Source of the DNA: Embiotoca jacksoni
Taxonomy: Eukaryota; Chordata; Actinopteri; Embiotocidae
Length of the DNA: 64,000 nucleotides
Reading direction: 5' to 3'
Assembly: GCA_022577435.1 (NCBI GenBank)
Contig: JAKOON010000018.1
Coordinates: forward strand, 6,005,656 to 6,069,655
Shown here: positions 23,925-35,589 of the stretch, piece after piece
How positions within the stretch are numbered: the stretch's first letter is position 1
Layout: the number at the start of each line of letters is the position of its first letter
Position numbers and translations under genes: made by a program
The notes under the pieces: generated by a model
What the model saw: only the letters and a program-made list of their open reading frames with translations
Told to the model about the DNA's origin: nothing
Databases searched by the model: none

Positions 23925-24126
23925 AGCGCGCTAGCCGAGGTGAAAAACTTCTTTCTGCTCCTCAAAATGAAGTTCAAGCTGGGGGGGGGGGGGTCGCCAT
24001 TTTGACACTGCGGAGGAGATCCGGGGCAAATCGCAGACGGTGTTTGATGCTCTGACAGCGCAGGACGTCCAGGGAGCATTCAAAGTGTGGCAGGACTGCT
24101 GGGAGAGAGGACGACGGCTTATTTAA
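23925..24126 (+). pseudogene. Mariner-type transposase C-terminal relic
   Basis: Two frames split by a 13-G run (23981-23993) read like the C-terminal part of a Tc1/mariner-superfamily transposase. The first (from 23925) gives SALAEVKNFFLLLKMKFKL, comparable to the family's SPDLAPxDFFLFPKLK motif. The second (from 23998) gives HFDTAEEI, then ALTAQDVQGAFKVWQDCWER, comparable to the usual 'F..WQxRWExC' end, and stops at 24124-24126. The frames differ, so there is a frameshift in or next to the G tract. A stop lies just upstream at 23922-23924. The position of the last acidic catalytic residue (D before FFLF) appears to be N. It is dead. Function and motif are family knowledge from memory; no alignment was run. 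Confidence 0.7.
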
Positions 24127-24129
24127 ATC

Positions 24130-24374
24130 ATGCATGTTTTTTGTTGTTGTTACAGGTGCGGTCTCGGAGCTTTTTGATCACACCACGTGAACGTTCTCCT
24201 CCTCAAAGCATGAAGCAAGATTTTCACGCTGTGCTCATCTCCGACTGTAATCAGGTGAGAACAGCGTCACGCAGTGGATGATGAGCCGGAACGTGTGACG
24301 CCTGAATAAGCTGCACACGTGTGACATGTTCGGAGTATTTCAGCTGTCACGAGTGCAGGGAGGGGGGTTAAAAA

Positions 24375-24414
<40 letters not shown>

Positions 24415-25330
24415 AGTGCTGCTTTTAGCGCTCCGCTCTCGCATAACCAGGCATCATTGGGGAACGTGAACGCAGCCTCCCGGGTGGATGTGGTTTATGG
24501 AGAAACAAGACTGTAATCAAGCAACAAGGGCAGAGTCTAATTACTCATCTCCCCCCATCTCAGAGATCACATCGCTGCTCCTGAATTACAGGCTTCATGG
24601 TGACCTGTCTCAGTCAGGGACAGTCCTCACTCTGACAGCACCTGGGCTGCACACGCACACGCACACGCAGTCTAAGGTATGTACGGTGCATGCAGAAATA
24701 GCAGGAAAACTGTCGGCTGCACTACTGGGTGATGAACCAATCGAAGTTCAGTATTTTCCCTCAAATGTTAATTTACTGTATGTTTTGTCTTAATAAACAT
24801 TACGTACAAATGATAAAAAAAAAAATTAAAAAACTATTTTAAGCAGAAAGCAGTTAAATTTGGAGCGTTGCATCTGGGGAAACAATAGCAACTTTTCATT
24901 AAATGTTAAACTTGGGCATCTCGGCGCATTCATTTGTGTTCAGTGTTATGTAAAAGAGACGGGAATGTTTTATCTTAACCCGTCTCATCTGTAGACATTG
25001 GATTTATTCACAAAGGGCAAAAGGATTAAGGTTTTCTAGACCGAACAGCATGTTTTTTCGTCCAGATTTTTCTGCTTCACACAAGGAACACAAAGAGGGA
25101 ATTTACTGCTAAAAACATGCACTTGATTTGATTAGCTCAGACCACTGAGCCTCTAATAGCTTCACATAAAGATAAGGAATATATTGTGTGGATTTTGTCC
25201 TCTATCACTTATGTGGGGAGGCACATTATGTAGGGATCTTTTCATAGCCAGTGTGAAGAGTAAACAAAACCTCTTTCAGTGTACTTAGATGTGTTGATAA
25301 TGTGAACCTGTCCTTCAAGATCCTTTATGA
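24130..25330. other. Intergenic, no gene seen
   Basis: The microsatellite listed separately is the main feature. A short CA-rich patch (24652-24668) and A-rich sequence at 24813-24835 are also present. Nothing else recognised. Confidence 0.4.
24370..24414. repeat. (GAAA)n microsatellite
   Basis: About 11 perfect GAAA units. A pure polypurine strand. Confidence 0.97.
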
Positions 25331-25334
25331 TGAT

Positions 25335-26215
25335 AAACTTAAAGGCACCCTGTTGAATTTTTGAGCACGAGTAGCAGTATGGTGGCCCGGCTGCACCGAC
25401 TGTGGCTCGCAGCTTCAGGTTTCTTCGCTGTGATAACCGTCTGGGAACTCGGCTCGTATCAACGTTTGCACAGCCACTCTGAGGGCGGGCCAATCGGCGA
25501 ACAGTGTCTGTGGTTGACCGCGTTTGTCCCTCCCCTCCTTCACTGGGATTGGTCGGCTGGTGACGGTGACGAGCGCGGTGCTAATATTTGTCAACTGTCA
25601 TTGGCTGGAAAAGAATCGCCGCACGTGAAGCGTTCAGTGCAGAATAAACGCTCATCATCTCGTCAAGCTGCTGCCGTCGAGTGTCGGCCGGTTTCGGCGC
25701 ATGCGGATTGGTTCAAAAATAACCGGAGGTCTACGCTGACAAGGATGGAACAACTGCTAACGACTCCCTATGGAGGGTGTCCAGACCCATATATTTAAGG
25801 GGTGAAATTGGGTTCTGGTTCGCACCAGGCTAACAATCTGAAGCCGTGTTTTTAGATGTGGTTACTAGTTTTGTTTTATTGTTTACATGAACAAAGAGGC
25901 ACTTGCCCGAGGGCGATGAGATTCTCATTTTACTGTTGCGTGTACACTATTCTGCTGGTCGACAGTTGGTGGCCGTGACACACAGGACTTTAGATTTAGA
26001 TAACGACTACAAAATTCCTGAGATTTTACAGCTAAAAAGGTATTACTGCTAAAGGTAGAACAGCACGAAGTAAGTCTCCGAACTTGCTTTCAAAGTAAAT
26101 ATAACTCTTCAATTACGGTCGACACGCTCTTCCACCTCCAGCAAAACAGGAAGTGACGGGGTTCATGGGAAATGTGGTGTTTTGAGAATTAACAGTCGTC
26201 ACACTTAATTTGAAC
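25335..26215 (+). mobile_element. CpG-rich repeat-like element with a promoter-like CCAAT array
   Basis: The block begins 'ttaaaggcaccctgttgaat' and includes 'ggttctggttcgcaccaggc' and 'ccagcaaaacaggaagtgac', wording I recall from fish interspersed repeats. The 25370-25760 part is CpG-dense and holds four CCAAT boxes (25490-25494 forward; 25548-25552, 25600-25604 and 25707-25711 as ATTGG), a GC-box-like gggcggg, and a TATA-like tatattta at 25790-25797. The 145-aa frame across it (25361-25798) has no recognisable domain. Whether it is a full transposable element, and which, is not determined. Confidence 0.45.
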
Positions 26216-26219
26216 AGTG

Positions 26220-26885
26220 TGTTAAATTAATATTTAAAAATAATAAAAATCACGTACTTTTACAGACAATGTCACAGACTGTTTGTTAAATCTACGTCGC
26301 TTTTATGACTCCGAAATTTTTATTATAACTTTGAAGCCATTAGTTAAGTTTAGAAAATTAAAAACACGAGAACTGAAATAACATTTCTGTGATGTGCAGT
26401 GTGCTTATTATCACAGGAAGTGATTACATTTATTATTTCTTCCTCGGGTAGTAGAATTAACAAAATGTGAACTTTTTTTTCTTAAAAATAAAATCTTTTA
26501 TCATGAAAAAAAAATCACATGAAATTGCAAATCATGACCAACACCCCCTCTCCCCCCCCTTCTGCAAAATCAAGCATTTTTGATAGCAGCAATCACCAAA
26601 ACACTAACACGCTGCCACTTGTAATGTATGACGTGTTCTTGGACATCTTTTTCTGACAAAACATTTTGCAACAGCTCACTGTGTTTGGTGGTGATGAGGC
26701 GCCATAAAAATTCAACCGCTCGCTCAATTCTGAGACATTTATGTTCCCGTGTTAAATTGTTCTTTTGAAGACATTTCTAAACAGCTGGTGATAAACCACA
26801 GAGATTAGAAACAAATGGAAATGTCACCCAGAATAGCTGCAATGTAAAAGCTTAAATAGATCCACTTTGCAAAATGACCTTTTCC
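26220..26885. other. AT-rich intergenic, nothing recognised
   Basis: A and T runs only. No coding frame. Confidence 0.45.
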
Positions 26886-26898
26886 AAGAATACGTCAA

Positions 26899-26913
26899 CC
26901 CCCCCCCCCCCCC

Positions 26914-26978
<65 letters not shown>
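26899..26978. repeat. C15 tract joined to (CA)n microsatellite
   Basis: Fifteen C (26899-26913) lead directly into about 64 bp of CA repeat. Confidence 0.97.
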
Positions 26979-26981
<3 letters not shown>

Positions 26982-27198
26982 CGCACACAACTAGCTAACA
27001 TAACTTCTGCTTATAAACAGCTTCTTCCATCATCTCTTTAATTCCCAGAGAATATACGGTATATTTTATTATGACATGTCTAATGGGACATAAATAAACA
27101 CAAGTTCTAGTATTTAGGCACATATCTTATCACGTATAAATGATCGTGCGGACATGTCTTTTGGTAACATCTACATATCAGCTGTGTAAAAGATGCGC

Positions 27199-27202
27199 GC
27201 AC

Positions 27203-27267
<65 letters not shown>

Positions 27268-27268
27268 G
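27199..27268. repeat. Second (CA)n microsatellite
   Basis: About 70 bp of CA repeat, 220 bp downstream of the first array and in the same orientation. The 111-aa frame through it (27140-27475) is a low-complexity artefact. Confidence 0.97.
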
Positions 27269-27279
27269 CGCGCCCTCCT

Positions 27280-27560
27280 CTCGCTTCCCCTTGCTGAGAT
27301 TGATTTACCATTGTGTCCCAGGCCTGTCGTTATCATGGGCCTCTCAGACAGGCCCGCTATGATAGCTCAGGGAAAGTGGGACAGAGGTGGCAGCAGGCGC
27401 ATGATGGAGAAGAGCTTCTTATCACCGATGGAGAGATCAATCATTCTTACGCTGAGAAAAAGAGGGGCGGAGTGAACGAGGCGTTGCTCTGCTCTCATTT
27501 CCTTCCAAAGGTAAACAGTAGTGCTTACTGTAAGATGGTTTGTCAGCTGAGTGTGTTTTA
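27280..27560. promoter_or_regulatory. Candidate conserved noncoding DNA
   Basis: A GC-balanced complex stretch with an imperfect inverted pair around 'ggcctgtc' and 'gacaggcc' (27322-27329 and 27348-27355). No protein-like frame. 27560-28145 beyond it shows only a short (TA)n at about 27999-28010. Confidence 0.25.
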
Positions 27561-28147
27561 CTGACTAAAGTGTGGAAGAGTTCTATGAATAGCTGATGAC
27601 ACATTGTACAGAAACCTGGCAACACTTAATTTTAATGGAACTCAATTCTCCAACAGTTTCCCTGTAATTTAATTTGTCCTCAGAAGTGCGATGACATTTA
27701 ATATTAAACACACTTTTTTTGTTTGTTTTGTTTGTGCTTTGCACAGCTTTGTACATCCAGGTGCTAATGGAAGAGTTGAACAGTGTTTAATGGATAGAAA
27801 GTCACATTTCGATCCAGCATCGAGAAGGCAAAGCCTGAAAATACGATGATCTGGAAATGTTGCGTTGGGCAGAAGTTGGAGCATTGAACAAAAACGAAGA
27901 CGCTGTTTGAGCTGATTAACAACTTCAGTTTAATGTACTGAAGTTTATGCTTAAACTATGAGCAGAAACTTGTCAACATGCTGCTTAAATGTCTACAATA
28001 TATATATATAAAAATTAAACACAAAAGATCCAATCAAAATTGAACCTCACGAATGTTAAAATTCTTTAGCTACAATGTGAAAATGACAATAGAAAGAGTT
28101 TAACTGTTTGTGCTTAAGATGCTCAGTATGCAGAGTAAAAGTACATA

Positions 28148-28740
28148 CCAGTGGCGGTTGGTTAATACGGGGCGCCGCCCCCACCAACGTCGAGAGAAAA
28201 GAAATACTACTTTAACATGTAAAACATAAATGATTTATATAATAATAAGTTTGCTGGTAAAATACACCTGGTAGTCCGTCAGCGCCTGTGAGCATTCAGT
28301 AGAAACTAATTACAAATTGTATTGAGTTCATGTTCTCTGTAAATACATCTACTTGCTGGTACAGGGCGCCGTTCAAATGAGAGTGAGTGAAAGTCCTTCA
28401 ACTTTGGTCAACCACGTAACCTGAAGCTGCTCTTCAATTGGTTGTGTCAGATTTTCACACATCTCCGCTCCCCGGACCCTCCCTCTTTTACTGGCAGCGA
28501 ATCGGTTTCGTTCCATTTTTTTTTTGTATCTAATGTGATTGGAGACTGCTCTCTCGGTTGGAGTTGGTGGAACTCCAGAAATGCTAATTCCACTCTGATT
28601 GTACTGCGGCGTTTAAGTGATGCATCTTGTGTGATAAACAATCTTTGGCTTAGTGCCGACAGTGGTGTTATGCTCGAACCTGTTTCTCTACCGGCTTGCA
28701 GGGACAAACCCAGCTGACACCTGCTACGACCTGCTGTTGT
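28148..28740 (+). mobile_element. Putative DNA-transposon remnant starting CAGTGGCGG
   Basis: Begins 'ccagtggcggttggttaata' followed by 'ggggcgccgccccc'. I recall this as a terminal sequence of DNA transposons in fish. 'cagggcgccgttcaaatga' follows at 28362-28380. I found no matching terminal inverted repeat on the other side, so the right boundary is a guess. Frames in it (28442-28717 + and 28447-28743 -) are not recognisable proteins. Confidence 0.4.
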
Positions 28741-29114
28741 CATGACGATAATATTTAGTAGGCTTCATTTAATGGCTGATTATAAACTCAACACAACAAA
28801 CTTCATTCTAACTTACTCAGTGCTTTTCAAAATGACAAAGATTTGGCAGATACAACACAGGAAAGATGACCGTCAGTGGTACATTAGAATCTGAAAATAG
28901 ATATTAAGACTTGCAGCTTCATCCACAACTAAACTTAACACCGATATGGACAACAGCAGAGAACAGGACAGACGGGGCTGACCTGTAAAAACACACTGTA
29001 CTATTTACAGTGTAGCCATGTGATGATACAACGTAGGATTTAGATTACCCACAGATAGCTGACAGTGTCCACAGCAGTGGTTTCTAACCTGCCTACACAA
29101 GTGACCACTCCAGA

Positions 29115-29135
29115 ATCAGCACCATGGACAGCAAC
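29115..29135 (+). promoter_or_regulatory. RE1/NRSE (REST-binding) motif candidate
   Basis: The core TCAGCACCATGGACAGC matches the canonical 21-bp RE1 at 17 of 21 positions by eye. That includes both key half-sites (CAGCACC and GGACAG) at the canonical spacing. REST silences neuronal genes outside neurons through such sites. adarb2 is brain-restricted in mammals, and its exon 1 lies about 30 kb downstream. The link to adarb2 is inference; the motif match itself is directly seen. 28740-29820 otherwise shows only a small 8-bp-arm hairpin at 28993-29013. Confidence 0.6.
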
Positions 29136-29819
29136 CTTAACTTGACTTCTTACTATTTGCAGCAGTGTGTACAGTCTAATAGGCCTCAATGCAGAATGCA
29201 TGTACTGTATGTACAAGTTTATTGAGCCTGTGTTTATGAGAATATAATGATGTTTCGTTTATATTTGAAGATTGAAAGAAGCACCACTGTGTGTTTGTGT
29301 ACCATACAGAAGTCGTAGAGAGCTGCTCGAGGTTGATGTTTGGTTTCCGAAGTCCGTGAAGTCCCGTGTGTGGTTGAGTTGTGGCAGCAGTATGATGGTT
29401 TTCGTTTAATATTGACAAAGTAAACTCACTGCGTTTGGTGTTTTTAAGTCAATACTGACTCTTTGGTTTTTAACCAAGATAATTATCTCTCCCTAACTTT
29501 AACCACACACATTGACCACTACAGACTTCTCTAGTTGCTACAAGCAGATATTGAATTGCAAGAACAGGTATGGAATGAAAAATATACAAAAATGTTGTCA
29601 GGGAAAGTTTTGCATTTTAGTTCTGTATGAACATTTTGGAATTTATTTAAAGCACGTCTTAATTATACTGGAAAGAAACATAAACATTACTTTTCTCTTT
29701 TGCTGTTGCATATTGATCCCATATAAGGAGATGGGGTTGGTGATGTCACAACTGATCATAGATGGGTAATAAAACTCCAGTTCAGATGTGAGGAGTCAAA
29801 GTTCAACCGTGTGCACATA

Positions 29820-30782
29820 GGACTGGGCCATATGGACCAAAAGTCCGATATTTTGGGTAAATGGGGATGTACGATATATATATCTAGCCGACTTTGTAAA
29901 AAAATACAAAGTGAGCTAGATATGTCTTTCCAACATAATTAAGCATTGTTTATTTGTAAGTCACATGTGAGATGTCACAAGCACTTGTATTTAAACCAAT
30001 TGTGATCAGAATAAAATACAAAGAGAGGGTTTTCTTCCTTGTTTTAATACATACAGCCCAATGTCTCACAGCTCTCCTTTTAGCGACTTCCTCGCTGTTC
30101 ACACAGTTGTTTACAAACGATTCAGATCTGTGAGTTAGTTTAGCATAGCAGTTAGTAATGGCTTCTCTCCCTCTCACTGTCCTACTCTCTCCTGCCCAGC
30201 ATGTCTAATGTTTAGTTATTCTTGTGGGTTTTTAACGAATGTAGTTTATTTGCTGTGATGGAGGCGAGGTTCAGTGAATTGGAAGCACGATTCCGCGTCC
30301 TTTGAAGCACCGGCAGTCCAAAGGATGCTCGGCCCCAGAGAACGATGCAAGGGGGACCAGTGTAGCTCCTACTCTCCACCCAGCAGCTACTGGGGAGCCA
30401 AGTGGGCTGGGTGACTGTCCGAAGAAAACATAGCCTTAGGCAGATGCCCACGATTCATCACCAACCACTAAATTGGTCTAAGTGATGGATAGAAATGATA
30501 TTTACTTTTGATAAAACATGCTGCTTTGAGACAATGTTACATAAAATGGGCAATGACTCAAAACCATAAGTGTTCAAGGGGGGAAGGTGATGTACACCCA
30601 TCACAGTCACTATGGATTAACTACAATGAAAATATGCATCTTCCCCTTCTTACTGTACGGAGGATTATTTTGTATTATGTAACGTTATTTAATCTCAATA
30701 TAAACTGTAATTTTTTTCCCGCTATACTCCCGATAAAAAAGTATCTATATATTGTAGAAACTCGATATTTTGCTCATCCCAA
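29820..30782. mobile_element. Non-autonomous DNA-transposon-like element
   Basis: The left end reads 'gactgggccatatgg', then 'ccgatatttt' and 'cgatatatatatct'. The right end reads 'tatctatatattgtag', then 'actcgatattttgctcatcc'. Read in opposite directions the two ends share the 'gggc/gat', 'atattt' and 'gatatatatat' order, like degraded terminal inverted repeats. An internal imperfect 19-bp hairpin (29880-29898 and 29905-29923, two mismatches) sits near the left end. The middle (30230-30480) may be decayed coding sequence but contains stops in every frame that looked promising. The class call is from memory of similar fish repeats. Confidence 0.5.
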
Positions 30783-30784
30783 CA

Positions 30785-33055
30785 TGTACAGCAGATTGAC
30801 TAACAGGGTGCAGTAGTAGATCATGAATGCTCCTGGCATTTGTTACATTTACATACCAGTAGATTTACTCCCTTCTTGCATTTATATACCAAGTGCATAT
30901 TTCAGCATTCAGGTTAAGATTGTGTCTGCATATACGTGTGCTAGTCCTCACAAACAAAACTTTTTTTCTGGTTCTGTGATTTGTGCAAACAATCCATTAA
31001 TTAACTCATCAAGACCCATAATCTCACCTCTAATAACCTCATACAAGAACACTCCCCCCTACTCCCCCACCCCCCTGTACTTTATGTCAAGCTCTGATTA
31101 AGACAGTATTTCTTCCCTCTGCAAACTTGTCACATTCGGTGCTGCCCAGTCTGAAAAATAGCTGTCAGATAATAGTGTTTAAGCTCCTCACCATTAGTTA
31201 TATCACGAGCCATTTCTGTCTGAAATAACTGTAATCTGAGAGCTCTTGGAGCCTTTGACAATGCTGCTGTAAAGACGCAAGTATCCTCATTCAGCCTAAT
31301 GGCCATTTATAGCTTGTGTGGACCTAGTAATTTCACTGATTCACAATGGCATATGATATAATGCAACATGAATTCCAAGCTTTGTTACAGTTGTTCAAGT
31401 CTAAAGTGAAAGTGTTATTGATCCTGTTGTTTCTGGTCACCGGATGTACACACAGTAGATTGCTCCCTTTTTGCCTGTGGATTGTGGAGTACATTGACAG
31501 AGCTTTGCATTATTTTCATCTTTTTTTCTACAGTGTATGGCAGAAACATTTGTTAATATTTTAAGTTGCAGCCTCTCATTTAGGTTTTATTTTTTGTTTG
31601 TTAGTAACGATCAAAGATTTTGTTTTCCGTCCTTTAATGTTAAAAGTTCGAGTGCTTTGTTGTTTGATGCCAACATGTTTTGTTAGTTGGTACAGTTGAC
31701 TCACTTCCACCTACCTAATGCTGGCAAACTGTAAAGGCCCACTAGTGACACATTTGGGGATTCATAACGAAGAGGCAGATGGCCCCTGCTGATGACCATG
31801 ATGTTTGTATGATATCTCAAATACAGCCTCTCTCACCAACTGATAAGATGTTTTTTAGAGGAAGATTTTCAAGACTATATTTGTAACAGACTTTATTTTT
31901 CACAAATCGTATATGCATCATGTAACGAAATGTGATTATGAAAAATGTATTTGATAGTAATTACCCTTAACAATAGTCACAATCGCATCTTAAATCATAA
32001 TTTGGATCTTATTTTCACAAGACATCATTTCATGAAGTTTGAAACATGAAAAAACAAAGAATCATTCAAGTCCATAATCACAAATTTGCCTGAGATTTAC
32101 AATCTATGCAGAAAGTGAAATTTTCTGTCCTTTGACCATCTGTTCATAAAAACTCCCTCTTCCAAGACAGAGTGACGTGTAATCAATGTTTTATGTACAG
32201 AGTAAACGGAGATAGCAACTGTTGATTTACAATTTGGAGAAACAGCCATGCACAAACAAAAAGACAACAAAAGGTAAATTATATTTTTGGCAACTTCAAA
32301 GTACGGCCAGAACAGGTTGAACCTGGACTAGTCAGCCTCGTCTTTTCCACAAAAAGCTGAACATTACACATGTACTCAAGATGTAAAACCATTCTCACAG
32401 ATGTACTGAAATGAGTCCTTTAACTCGGAGGCCACGAGGTAAAAAGACTCAGACAAGCAGACAAGGACGAAACTCTGAGTACTTGTTCACAAAGGTCGTA
32501 TCTTCTCCAGCTCCGTGCGCTTCACGGTGCTGCGCACCATTCAACTTCTACAAGAACAATTTCTGAAGTTTTTGATCCATCCTTGTACAACAGACAACGA
32601 GTAATAATTTCTCCACTGGCCCTTATTTTCTTTTTTATATGATCGGTTTGAAAGTTAGCAGCTTGTGTATCTTCAAACATCGGAGTCTATTTTAGCTTAA
32701 CTTTGGGTTAGTGCAATCATTTTATCGTAGATTGAAAAGATGATAAAAAAAAATAAAAAATAAGATGGAAATTGCAAAAACAAATCCTAAGAGTTACTAT
32801 ATAACAGATAATGTCCAAGTTTGTGTCTGCGAGCATGAACAAGAATGAGTACTTTTTTTTGGACAGTATTCAGTATTGAGAAATAACATGTAATGAATCA
32901 GACCAGCTTATTGTCCAATATTGTTTCTCGCTTTCTGTGCCACCCAGCTGTTTATGCAGTCTACAAACATTACTGTGCTCTAAGAGTTGGAGCCAAATGT
33001 GGAAGGACACAACGCCCAAGGGTGATTTGTTTAACTTTGAAAGGTTCTTTGGTTT
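30785..33055. other. AT-rich intergenic, no gene seen
   Basis: Short frames only (30823-31101, 31346-31564), with no domain and no splice context. No repeat was confidently recognised. A-rich low complexity at 32742-32762. Confidence 0.4.
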
Positions 33056-33059
33056 GTGT

Positions 33060-34260
33060 TAGATTCGCTAGGAGCTATGCAGCAGCGGATCATCTAGCCT
33101 GCTCTCCCAAGTGGGTTGCAGCCAACAGAGCCTGGGCAATGTGCGTGGGTAGAGAGGAAAAAGATAACCCCACCAGGGACTAAACGACAGTCCTCATTTA
33201 GACAGCACCAGGCAGGCCAGCCATTTAACAACACAGAAACAAAAACTCCATTAGATAATCTTTTTTATTTTTTTTTCTTCTCTCCGACTCACTCTCTGTG
33301 GCTCACTCGGGAGCGCAGTGTTGTTCTCTAACCAGCCGAGAATGAGTTAGATGTATCTCATGAATCATATTAGAGTCCTTTTAATCCTCTAAAGTGAGGG
33401 TCTCGGGAGGGTGAGGCTGCAGATGAGGAAGAACAAACTGAAGAGGTAGATGACAGGGGAAACAGATGGGGAGGGGGGGGGGACAAAAGAACCTACAGCA
33501 AACCAGGTAGTAGACGAGATTAAACTTCGGCGCGGGGTTGCTGTCGTGTGAGCTGTCAATCTGCACAGCTGGATGTTGCCTTTTCCCAATGGGGTTATGG
33601 GTAAAGTGAGTATAGATGGGGCTGCTTCCTTCCTTTCCTCATCCATCCCTCCTAATCCAGCCTAAGCACTTAACCAAAGTGGTGCGGTGAAGATCACCTG
33701 GGTCTGTGGGGGATCAAAGCCGCTTCAGCAAAAATAAGAGCAGTCTTGAGGAGGGAAAAGCTGATGTAACAAGAAGAGGTAGATTAGCATTAAAGACTTG
33801 ACAGATGCGGCGGGGAAAAAAAATAAGTTTTTCTAGGCCTCGGCAGTAATCTTCGCCGTGAATCACAGCCACTTCTGGATTTGCCAGTAATGGCAGGTAT
33901 ACCTGCATAAGTACCCATCAAAGAAAGCATTGCTGCGCCAAATAAAAAGAAGCAGTTATTTACGTCTCTGAAAAGCAAGCAGAGCAACGAGGAATCCAGC
34001 TGAAAGGATTCAAAGTAACCATAAAAGAAATAATGGGAGAGGAACTGTTTTCAGTGCCCCAATTTAAAATACAGCCCTCAGTTCATAATTAAGCAGACGG
34101 CTCCTGCCCCCCCCTCTCTGCTCACACCAGGCCGGAGCTCCCCCCCAGTCATATTTCAAACCACACACAGCAACCTATTTTGACAAGTAAATTGCTTGCC
34201 TCTTTGTTGATAGCTACTCACTTAAATAATGAATTGTTAGTAATAGCAGAAAAATAATGC
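33060..34260. promoter_or_regulatory. Candidate conserved noncoding DNA
   Basis: A long complex stretch of balanced composition without repeats, broken by a T-rich tract (33260-33277) and a G-rich tract (33470-33481). 33780-33930 has 'gtagattagcattaaagac' and 'cgtgaatcacagccac' text of the kind seen in conserved elements. Conservation was not tested. 34260-34430 shows nothing specific. Confidence 0.25.
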
Positions 34261-34429
34261 ATCCTGCAGAGTGACATGGATGAAAGAGTTTTTCCTGATA
34301 GAGGACACACGTTTGGTATCTTTCCTGAAGCAGTCACAAATCAATCAACAGCCACACTGAAGCCATTACAGCAACATGTTGGAACTGAAAGCTCAACAGG
34401 CTAGACAGTAAAACAAATCTTTAAAGATG

Positions 34430-34625
34430 GGCTTGCCAAATTTATGGGGATTCATTGTCTGAGAACCGTCTGTGCTAAACCATATACTCGATGATCAGAT
34501 GTTTCACTGGATAAACTTAGCCCTGCAGGTAGCACTAGTTGGGAAAACCAATGGCACCACCAATATCTGTACCAAATTTCATGGCAATCCATCTGAGAGC
34601 GAGACAGATATCAGATGATATTAAC
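34430..34625 (+). repeat. Dispersed repeat family B, copy 2
   Basis: Contains 'tctgtaccaaatttcatgg' and 'caatccatctgagagc' (34566-34600), the most conserved part of the same family as 21600-22085. 34625-35100 shows nothing further. Confidence 0.6.
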
Positions 34626-35099
34626 TTGTGGTAGATATACTGTTACGTGTGTTGTCAGATTCAACTAAAATGAGGTGCAGACAAGAGAGACGGAAAAATA
34701 GTAGCATATGGAAACATTAAATCTGTGTGGAGCTTTGAGGCTATGACTTTCCTTTATATGAATACATGAAACAAACAAGTTAATGCGACCAGGTGTTTAT
34801 CTCTCAATGAACCAACTCCTAATATTCACATAGAATTGGTTCACATTTTCTTTTGTTTATTTTTACTGGTAGTTTGTTTAAAATCTTTGAACCTGTAGAG
34901 GGAGTCCATCAAGCAACAGCCCAGATGCTCTGTCGTTTTCTACCTCCTTATCATTCTCTTGCTAGCTAGCTACGTATCAACTACTTTTCCCCCATAGTTT
35001 GGTTTTATTCTTGGCTTGTTACCTCCAATCTTAGATTTAACTTCCGAATTAAGTTAGTCTTCAAAACTCAAACTTACCGAAAAACACTGCAAAGGTCCC

Positions 35100-35580
35100 T
35101 CTCGATCAGAATGCCAACAAAAACATGTCTTTTTGAGGCTTATTTTCTAATTCATAACAGGATTATTTTCAGATGGACCGCCAGCAATAGCAATGGGAAA
35201 GAGGAACTTTAACTCGCATCACCAAAATGACTTGTGGACAAAATTTATGGAATTTATGGACTTTTTTAAAGCCAACCCCTAGTGGCACCCCGGTGGTATT
35301 GCAGTTTAAGGTGTCATTTGTCAGACCCAAAAGCGACGTCCATTTTTATATACATTTATATGAATGCAGCAAAGTGGAAAGCCGCCTTTATTTCACCCAC
35401 TGGTTTGTAAACTGCAGTTTTGAAGCCTCCAGTCTGGCATTTTTGAAATTGCCATTTTAGTTGTTGGAGTCAAAAGTGACCATATTTGGACGAGCTATGG
35501 AGGAACAAGGACACAATGTCATGCCCACCTATACTGGCAACCTGACTGTACGTCAGGCATGTCAATCAAACCAGACATGC
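35100..35580 (+). repeat. Dispersed repeat family A, copy 4 (longest)
   Basis: Starts with 'tttttgaggcttattttcta', then 'attattttcagatggacc', 'acccctagtggcaccc', 'gtggtattgcagtttaag', 'gtttgtaaactgcag', and ends near 'catgtcaatcaaaccagac'. It gives the fullest view of the element, about 480 bp. Confidence 0.7.
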
Positions 35581-35589
35581 CTCAAATGT

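Noticed and set aside
25361..25798. 145-aa ORF, the longest + strand frame
   Set aside because: It spans a CpG-rich repeat-like block where stops are rare by composition, has no recognisable domain, and overlaps other open frames.
27140..27475. 111-aa ORF
   Set aside because: A T-H repeat encoded by the CA microsatellite.
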